Source: Closterium sp. NIES-65
Taxonomy: Eukaryota > Streptophyta > Zygnematophyceae > Desmidiales > Closteriaceae
Assembly: GCA_948144175.1 (NCBI GenBank)
Contig: CANXME010002072.1
Coordinates: 62,001-126,000, forward strand
Direction of reading: 5' to 3'
Length of the DNA: 64,000 nt
Shown here: piece by piece, positions 57,801-64,000 of the stretch
Position numbering within the stretch: position 1 is the stretch's first letter
Layout of the letters: each line of letters opens with the position of its first letter
Made by a program: the position numbers and the translations under genes
Notes under the pieces: generated by a model
What the model was told of the DNA's origin: nothing
What the model saw: only the letters and a program-made list of their open reading frames with translations
The model's database searches: none

Positions 57801-58393
57801 GGAGGAGGAAGAGGGGCGGTAGGTTTGAGAGCGGCAGGCCGTGGAGGCTGCTTCGCGGGGGACTTGGTCGTTTTGAACGCGTTCGCGGAGGTGGTGAGGA
57901 GAGGAAAAGACGACGAGGCGGAGGCGGGGGCCTCAGTTGCAGCAGAGGTAGGGATGGAATGACTTAACGTCTGAACCATGCGGCTGGCTTGAATCAGTTG
58001 CAATCGGCGACGGACGAAGGCGAACGAGGCACGAGCTAGCTGAGTCAGTGTGCGGGCGAGGCGTTCCGACCCATTCCCAGTTGGCTGTTTTACCGTCTGC
58101 CGCTGCTTGCCTGCTTCGTTCGCTTCCTCCGCTCTTCTTGTCACAGCGGCGAAAGAAAGTAGTAGAGATTCCGGTCTGAAGGGAGTAGCTCCATTCTGCT
58201 GCTCCACATCCTGAACGTCCTTCAGAAACAAGACTTCGTCGCATGAGAGTTTGTCTGATCTGATTCCGTCGGTAGATGCAGGTGACGAGGCATTCGCCGA
58301 CGACGCATGTATGATGGTGGAGGCCGAGAGGAGGACGAGCACGGCGAGAGCGGTGACTACTATGTTGGAAAGACGAAACCCTCGACGTGCCAT
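54874..58393 (-). CDS. Extensin-like/GH28 polygalacturonase fusion
   Basis: Exons 56436-58393, 55814-56050, 55371-55566 and 54874-55215 give 2733 nt, 910 aa, phases matching. Start chosen at MARRGFRLSN because a hydrophobic signal segment follows (VVTALAVLVLLSAS); an in-frame ATG lies 18 nt upstream. Residues about 190-450 are a hydroxyproline-type wall domain (KSPKPPP, SPPPKS, PPPPKSPPPPKS repeats). The rest is a GH28 right-handed beta-helix starting YDVRSFGAKGDGKSNDG. Catalytic motifs are visible: NTDGIH, GGGDDNVS, GHGIS and RIKTF. GH28 enzymes hydrolyse homogalacturonan pectin; the repeats would anchor the enzyme in the wall. The usual GDDC cysteine is N here. A partial exon 2 copy lies in intron 1. 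Confidence 0.88.
56085..56158 (-). repeat. Partial copy of polygalacturonase exon 2 (acceptor + exon start)
   Basis: Copies RNAAFFHVQIFRCTNMRIFDF and a little more, with substitutions, and keeps the CAG|GAA acceptor. It lies upstream of the real exon 2, as in the BSL gene. Confidence 0.85.
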
Positions 58394-59860
58394 TACGGGG
58401 CAGGCTGTCATCTATCCAAGGTCGAAACGGAGAGCCGAGGATACATCTGAGGCTCTAAGGCTTTTACCGAACGTCGATTCGGACGCGGATAAATCTATGC
58501 AGGAATTTTGATCAGTGAACTGCGCTGATTCATGACGATAGTGCATATTAGCGAGTCAGCCATGGCGCTGGGCTAGAAGCTCGTCTGAACTCTGCCGTTT
58601 TCAGGTACTAGGCTGCTCGGATACAGATACAGTCGCGGAATTGCTAACTAGAGTAGGTATAGGACTGTTCCTCGACCGATCTTCTTCTAAGCTGGATGCT
58701 GGAAAGGGAAGAATTGTGCTATCGGAAGCAAATTGTCGGGGCTGAGCGAGGTGTTCTGAAGCTGCCAACGGTGCGAGAGGGTTCTTAGTCTAACGTGGAT
58801 ATACCAGAGGGTCAAGCTTCCAGTCACAACCTGGATGCGAGGTGACACTCGACGCGGAATCTACCGACATAAACAGGAAGGTGAATGTGCAAGGACGCTG
58901 GGAACATCTGATCCGGGAATGTATGGGAAAGGCAGTTTTGGGTGGTTGCTTTTGCTGTGCGCAAGCTCACAACTGAGAGATGCGTGCTTGATGGGAAGAA
59001 GCGAAAGGGCGCGAGGAATACGGCAGGAACAATAAATTGTTTGAAATAATGAGTGAGCTGTAGAGGAGGATCAACAATCAGGGAGGGCGCCAACGGTAGC
59101 GTCTCGGGGAAAGGTGCAACCGACACGCATTGCTTGATGGGTCTCTTGCTAGGCTCCTCGACTTGGTTTTTTGGGAATGGCTCGTTCCGTGGCTCTCAAC
59201 TGAACTGAATTTGCGTCGCATGGTTTTCGTCGATAAGACGATATGTGTTTTTCCTCGTGTGTTTTTCGCCGCATCGCACATTTCAGCTATCTTCGGGCTT
59301 TCACGGGGCTGTTTTGCGGAGAAATGAGCCAATCAAATACAGGAGTCTTTCTGCCCGTGCGAGTTTGGGACATGTGGGTCAGGTGGTTGAATCAACATGC
59401 GACACGGTTTGTGATTTTTGGGCTGAGTGGCGCCAGAACCCCCTCGGGTTTGCTATTCACCACCCGTTTGTCGTCAGCAAGCAGTCAACGGACAGAAAAG
59501 CAGTCAGCAGCCGTAAAAGGAAGGGAAATTGTCTTTCTTGCAGTTGATTTTGTGCTTCTACGAAAAGCCCCGTTGATGTAATTGAACAGTTCTCCGCCTC
59601 ACAGGCAATTTACTCTCCTGCTTCACGCATTACCTACACACCAGCTTAGCCCGTTTCAGTCTAAGAATATGCTGGATTCCCCCTACCTTAGCTAGGTAAC
59701 GCCCTAAAATTCCATGCATCCAGGAGCTAGATGCCGTACTATTGTTAAGAAACCAAGACAAAAAATATATTTCCATGTGGCGCTAAAGCTGCATTGGCGT
59801 GTTAAATCTTCCAGATAGCCTCCTGTTGTCCACACAAGCTCAGGCGCAGGCTAGACAGAA
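58394..59860. other. Divergent intergenic region, polygalacturonase / Rab
   Basis: About 1.5 kb that should contain both promoters. A weak AATATATTT TATA-like stretch lies near 59765, about 95 bp upstream of the Rab ATG. No gene is supported. Confidence 0.4.
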
Positions 59861-60648
59861 ATGGCTCATAAAACGGACGACGAATACGATTACTTATTCA
59901 AAGTTGTCCTAATAGGAGATTCTGGAGTGGGGAAGTCTAATCTGCTCTCTAGGTTTACCCGCAACGAGTTTTGCCTGGAGTCGAAATCAACTATTGGAGT
60001 TGAGTTTGCAACTCGAAGCATTCAGGTACGCCGAAGTTTTTTCAACATTGTTCTACACAGCGTTCTCAATAGCTTGCTTCTAAAAGGTTTGTTCTCACAG
60101 GTTGATGGGAAGACAATCAAGGCGCAGATCTGGGATACAGCAGGTCAAGAAAGATATCGCGCAATCACAAGCGCTTATTACAGAGGAGCTGTCGGTTGCC
60201 TGCTTGTCTATGACATCACGAAACCTGTGACGTACGAGAACGTTGAGAGATGGCTGAAGGAATTACGAGACCATGCAGACGCGAACATTGTGATTACCCT
60301 TGTCGGCAACAAGTCTGACCTGAGACACCTCAGAGTGGTTGCTACAGAAGACGCGCAGTCTTTTGCAGGTAAGTGTGTTGTTCCTTCTCTTGCTCCTGGT
60401 CCAGCAGCAACGCCGTGCTGACTTCACAAACGTTTGCTGCAGAGAAAGAAGACCTCTCTTTTATCGAGACGTCTGCATTGGAGTCAACGAATGTGGAAAA
60501 CGCGTTTCATAAAATATTGACTGAAATTTACCGCATTGTGAGCAAGAAGGCCCTCGGCCAAGAAGACTCTGGCCCTGCTGGGCCTGGAGAGGGCACAACA
60601 ATTGTTGTTGGGGATGGAAATGCAGCCAAGTCAGGGTGCTGTGGTTAA
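59861..60648 (+). CDS. RABA: Rab11/RABA-type small GTPase
   Basis: Exons 59861-60025, 60101-60368 and 60443-60648 give 639 nt, 212 aa, phases matching. G1 [14 protein letters not shown], switch I with [11 protein letters not shown]3 [21 protein letters not shown]4 GNKSDL, G5 ETSALES, and a C-terminal GCCG that fits dual geranylgeranylation (XCCX). The [19 protein letters not shown] start and [19 protein letters not shown] are typical of the plant RABA clade, which works in trans-Golgi/recycling endosome to plasma-membrane and cell-plate traffic. Short introns (75 and 74 bp), unlike the large introns of the BSL gene. Ends 98 bp from the stop codon of the convergent glycosyltransferase-like gene. 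Confidence 0.93.
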
Positions 60649-60746
60649 TACCGTACATGGATGGTTTTCTGTTAGTGTACCATACTGCTTTGCAAACCAC
60701 AATGGAAGTTACTGCAAGGAAACCACAATTGCCATAGATTTTCCAT

Positions 60747-63062
60747 TCAAAGTTTACCAGACAGAACTCTACTGGCCAGAACTCTCGTGTCTGGAAACCG
60801 GTCGAAGCCATGTAAGACTGACAATGTGCCCCCATGCTCGTTAAGAAGCTTCTTATGGTCTCCAATAATGTATTTATCATCTGGACCGAACCGATGAAGG
60901 ACACTTGCACGCTCCATGTCTTGCACCTTAATCTGTGGCATGCTCTTCAGCATCCCTGCAACACCAGACAGCCCTGCCATCATTAGCTGCAATAATCGGG
61001 AACAAACAGGTTGCTGTCTGGCACGTGGTCCATGAGGAGCTTACCTGCTCTTACTAGCTGGTTGATGACTGCTTGATCACTCTTTTCCCACCGCATACAC
61101 ACTTTTGGACCCTGCTGGAAGATTGCCACAATCAGTGCGAGAAGCTGCCGCATGTGTGAGGCCGGGCCGTAAATGAAGCCAGGATTGATAACACGCATTC
61201 CTCCAAGTGAGAAAGCCTCTTTTCGTGAAAAGCACGACAATAATTGCTTGTGTTGCAATGATAATGCCTTAGTCCCATGCCGAGGGTATTGAGAAGCTTC
61301 CTGCAGTGGATAGAAAGGAGCAAGAGGTTCAAAAGAGTATGGTGATCAACCGAGCAACATCCACGTGCAAAGGGAACATTATAGAACAGAAACAACTTAC
61401 TGTAATAAACCTCAAAAACACGTCCTTCGCCTCCTTGGCAGGAAAAGGGTCACGAAGGAAGAGAATATCATGAGCATCAGAAAGAGCCACATTCCCTTCA
61501 AACGATGAGCCCAACTCTTGCAGGAACTTCTTGAACACCAGATACCGGATGTTGGTGGCAGGGGCGTGACTCCAATTTCCTGGAGAGAAAGGTTTGAGGC
61601 GAATTGAGTACAAGGCCTACAAAAAAATCTGCGCGAGTCCATGCTTGCAACGTCATACTACCTTGCATGATAGCGTCTCCCCCTCTCACCTGCTCGGGGA
61701 GCTTCATACTGTTGCATATAGATCCCTTTTCTCTGCTCAGCAGTCATTGGCCACCACCACAGAGGCACGCGATCAAAGAACAGAATCAACCACGCTCGCC
61801 CTCCATGCTCCACAAACCGCTGAAACGACCGGAGCAGCACTGTCAGGTTCTTGGAGGCTTCCCCGGTGGCCAGGGTTAAAATGAGGTTGTCAGGCCAGGT
61901 CTTGGGAGGAGTGGGCGTGATGGGTTTGAATTTGAGGAGATAATCATTCGGATTTGGAGGAGGCCGTGGAGGCTTCTTTGGCGGGGGCTTAGGTTGGGGA
62001 GGCGGGGATGCAAGGACCACAGGTTTGGCCCTGGCTACTGCTTGGGAATTTCTCGAAGGGGAATGGCACGGGGAAAAGAGACGGGGTGGAGATTAGCTTG
62101 AGCAAGGAAATAGTCAGTGAGGAGAGGGTGGAGAGAAGAGGGGTAGGAAGGAGTTAGAGTGGAGGAAGGTGGAACAAGAGGAGTAGACGATGGTGAGGTT
62201 GTGAAGGGAGAGAAGCGCGTCAAGTCTCCAGCAAGGACTGAATCACTGATGCTCACGTGATCCAAGTAACGAGCATTGCTTCCGTTTTTCCATGCTTCCA
62301 TTCTCCATCAGGGAGGAAATGCAAACTGGTCAACAGAGTAAATGCCCTTGTTGGGAAGATGTTTCAAAATATGGTATCTTTATATTGCATGCACAAAGGC
62401 TCACCTTCTTCTTCGCTTGCTTCAGGGAAGTCCGAGACAGCATCCGATTCCTCTTCTGCGGCTGAAACACCTTCCGAAGCCGCGACATCTGCTGCCAATC
62501 CTGTCAATTTGTCTTCTGCATTCTCCGTTCCATCACTTGTACTTCCTTGCTGACTGCTCGCGTCTTGTCCGCCATTGTCCTGATCAGCTGTCGCAACCCT
62601 GCCCTTTTCAGGAGTCTTCCCTCGTCCACGAGGTGTCGTCCTCCGTGCTGACAAAGCGACGAAATCGTCCGCAATGTCGCTTGCATCCTGCTCCTCCGTC
62701 CCACCCAGTGAGGTATCCTTAGTCTCCTTGGTCTCCTTGCTCTTCCGTCTGCTCGCCGATTCCTCCTTCAATCCAACATCAGAAACTGACAAATGTCTGG
62801 ATCCCGGAAACTTCTCGTTTGATTCAACTGAGGAGGAGCTCTTGATGCTCATCAGCCGTTGATTCGCATCGGGAATGACGATCAGAGCCGTGAAAAGCAG
62901 CCCGAGAACATACACAGTGATCAGGCGCAACGGCCTTCGTTTGGATTCCGGAGCCGTTACACGGACGCTTAGGCTGAGGTTTCTTAAATCTCGAGTAGAA
63001 GTTCTCTTCCGTCCGCTTAACGTGCGTTGAAGCCATCTAACGGTCGCCGCTGCGGTCCTCAT
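60747..63062 (-). CDS. Type II membrane glycosyltransferase-like protein
   Basis: Exons about 62405-63062, 61690-62037, 61401-61616, 61045-61300 and 60747-60955. A basic N-terminus precedes one hydrophobic anchor (LITVYVLGLLFTALIVI), then a charged stem and a proline-rich PPPQPKPPPKKPPRPPP segment. The lumenal part has glycosyltransferase-like features: LILTLATGEASKNLTVLLRS, the acidic motif SDAHDILFLRDPF (metal/sugar-nucleotide type), NPGFIYGP, EKSDQAVINQL and a terminal HGFDRFPD. These recall plant Golgi proteins with a DxD-type fold; the substrate cannot be told. Phases agree except at the exon 2/3 junction, which is off by one nucleotide with the splice sites I see, so that boundary is uncertain. 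Confidence 0.6.
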
Positions 63063-64000
63063 ACCGATGCTAGCTACCGTTTACATGCATCAACTTGGTA
63101 AACAGGATTGCTCTATATCGAAGGCAATCGGCACTCTGGAGACATTCCCTGAAGAGCAGAATCGCTCTGGTATGAAAAAATGCTGCTCGCTTAGCCTGCA
63201 TCAACGGCCGCGATTAACAAAATGGCAGATCAAGGAGCGCAAGCTCTGCCGTCAAGTGCCGTAAGCACTTCTTAGAACTTAAAGTGCGCCATTCTGCACT
63301 GGAAACCGACCAGTAAGTCGTAACACCTGCAAGGAGTCCTTATCTCATCCTTCCCCAGTCCAGACCCGAACAGCACAAAGCACTGTCGTGGAGGCAAATG
63401 GCTCATAATCTGCCGGACTGCGCGACCACAAATACCGCTGTTTCTGAGACAATACCGCTTTGAACTGTCGGAAATCCTGTCCTACCGCGCTCAAAACTTG
63501 ATTCTGGCCGATGAGTTGCCAGACACGGTTGGCCCTCGAGGAAAGCCGCGCAGAGAGCTGCGGAGGATGTTTTCCGCCCACAGCAACGGTGGGAAGGCCA
63601 AAGTGGGGAAGGCGCAACCAGGGTTCCACTGTTATGATAGTCCCTGCTGGAAGCAATTTACTAATACCGTAATAGTGAAACGCTAAGATATGAGCACTTG
63701 CTGCTTCCTGTCAGTCCTTTCCATCCCAGCTTGTGCGTACTTGGGAGATTTTGCCTACCTAAAGTGTAGCTGGTTGTGTATGTCCATGGCTGCTGCATGC
63801 ACCATACGGTATGGCTGAGTCTCCTCTCCTGCATTTCCACTTGTGTGCCTCTCTATCTCAACCACACCCTCACTCAGCTCAACACCGCGAACGAAGGCTG
63901 AGCCTGTAGCAGCCAAGTCATCATGGCATGTTACAGCATGGCACAACACCTGCCGGACACTTTGTCCTGCTTAGGAGTTTGTGCCCCCTCTGTCCTCCTC
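63063..64000. other. Right edge, no secure gene
   Basis: Two minus-strand open stretches, 63345-63656 and 63755-63949 (the latter contains YRMVHAAAMDIHNQL), could be exons or 3' parts of a gene that continues past the window. I recognise neither and see no splice chain. Confidence 0.3.

Noticed and set aside
56649-57962. 437-codon glycine-rich plus-strand frame
   Set aside because: Antisense of the SPPPK repeats; it has no domain, and the minus strand carries a signal segment and the GH28 domain in frame.
1-64000. tRNA and rRNA genes
   Set aside because: No cloverleaf-like A/B-box pair or rRNA-like stretch was recognised by eye; a covariance-model scan would be needed to exclude them.

Overview
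This is nuclear DNA from a plant-lineage eukaryote. It holds intron-rich, GC-rich genes of streptophyte type: a Kelch-PP1 phosphatase of the BSU1/BSL family, two BET-type GTE bromodomain proteins, an Rab11/RABA-like GTPase, a GH28 polygalacturonase carrying an extensin-like SPPPK domain, and a plant-type CCCH zinc-finger protein. The mobile elements are short-LTR Ty1/copia, a Ty3/gypsy chromovirus and a PIF/Harbinger DNA transposon. A green alga on the streptophyte line or a bryophyte fits best; I cannot name the species.

Layout. 1-2.4 kb is an array of diverged duplicated segments with no secure gene. 3.2-10.5 kb is a young copia element (minus strand). 10.5-16.7 kb is the remnant of a PIF/Harbinger transposon (transposase C-terminus on plus, Myb-like partner on minus), split by a second, smaller copia element (11.04-14.93 kb, with a target duplication). 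17.5-27.7 kb is a complete 21-exon BSL phosphatase gene (minus). 28.5-41.4 kb is a gypsy chromovirus with a third, very young copia element nested in it (33.15-40.77 kb). 41.5-44.3 kb is the CCCH gene (minus), followed by a solo LTR (44.80-45.15 kb). 46.6-50.5 and 51.6-54.0 kb are two tandem GTE genes (minus). 54.9-58.4 kb is the extensin-polygalacturonase gene (minus). 59.9-60.6 kb is the Rab gene (plus), converging on a membrane-anchored glycosyltransferase-like gene (60.7-63.1 kb, minus).

The most unusual signal is in the host genes. Nearly every intron of the 3' two thirds of the BSL gene contains one or two decayed partial copies of the neighbouring exon. Each copy spans a splice junction: it keeps either the acceptor and exon start, or the exon end and donor. 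I count about 19 copies for 13 exons. The same signature occurs once in the polygalacturonase gene, and the 1-2.4 kb array may be a related product. Other points of note are the extensin-GH28 fusion, a 99-bp perfectly identical block shared by two otherwise diverged GTE paralogues, a frame-supported GC-AG intron, an expanded C-x13-C-x3-H-x4-C motif in the copia Gag proteins, and introns built of extreme pyrimidine tracts.

Functionally the host genes span brassinosteroid-type or cell-cycle phosphatase signalling (BSL), chromatin reading (GTE), RNA binding (CCCH), wall pectin modification (GH28), and membrane traffic or Golgi glycosylation (Rab, GT-like). They do not form an operon-like unit. 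Exon boundaries were read by eye from splice consensus, phase and conserved family sequence; for BSL, the first GTE, the polygalacturonase and the Rab gene the summed exon lengths are exact multiples of three.
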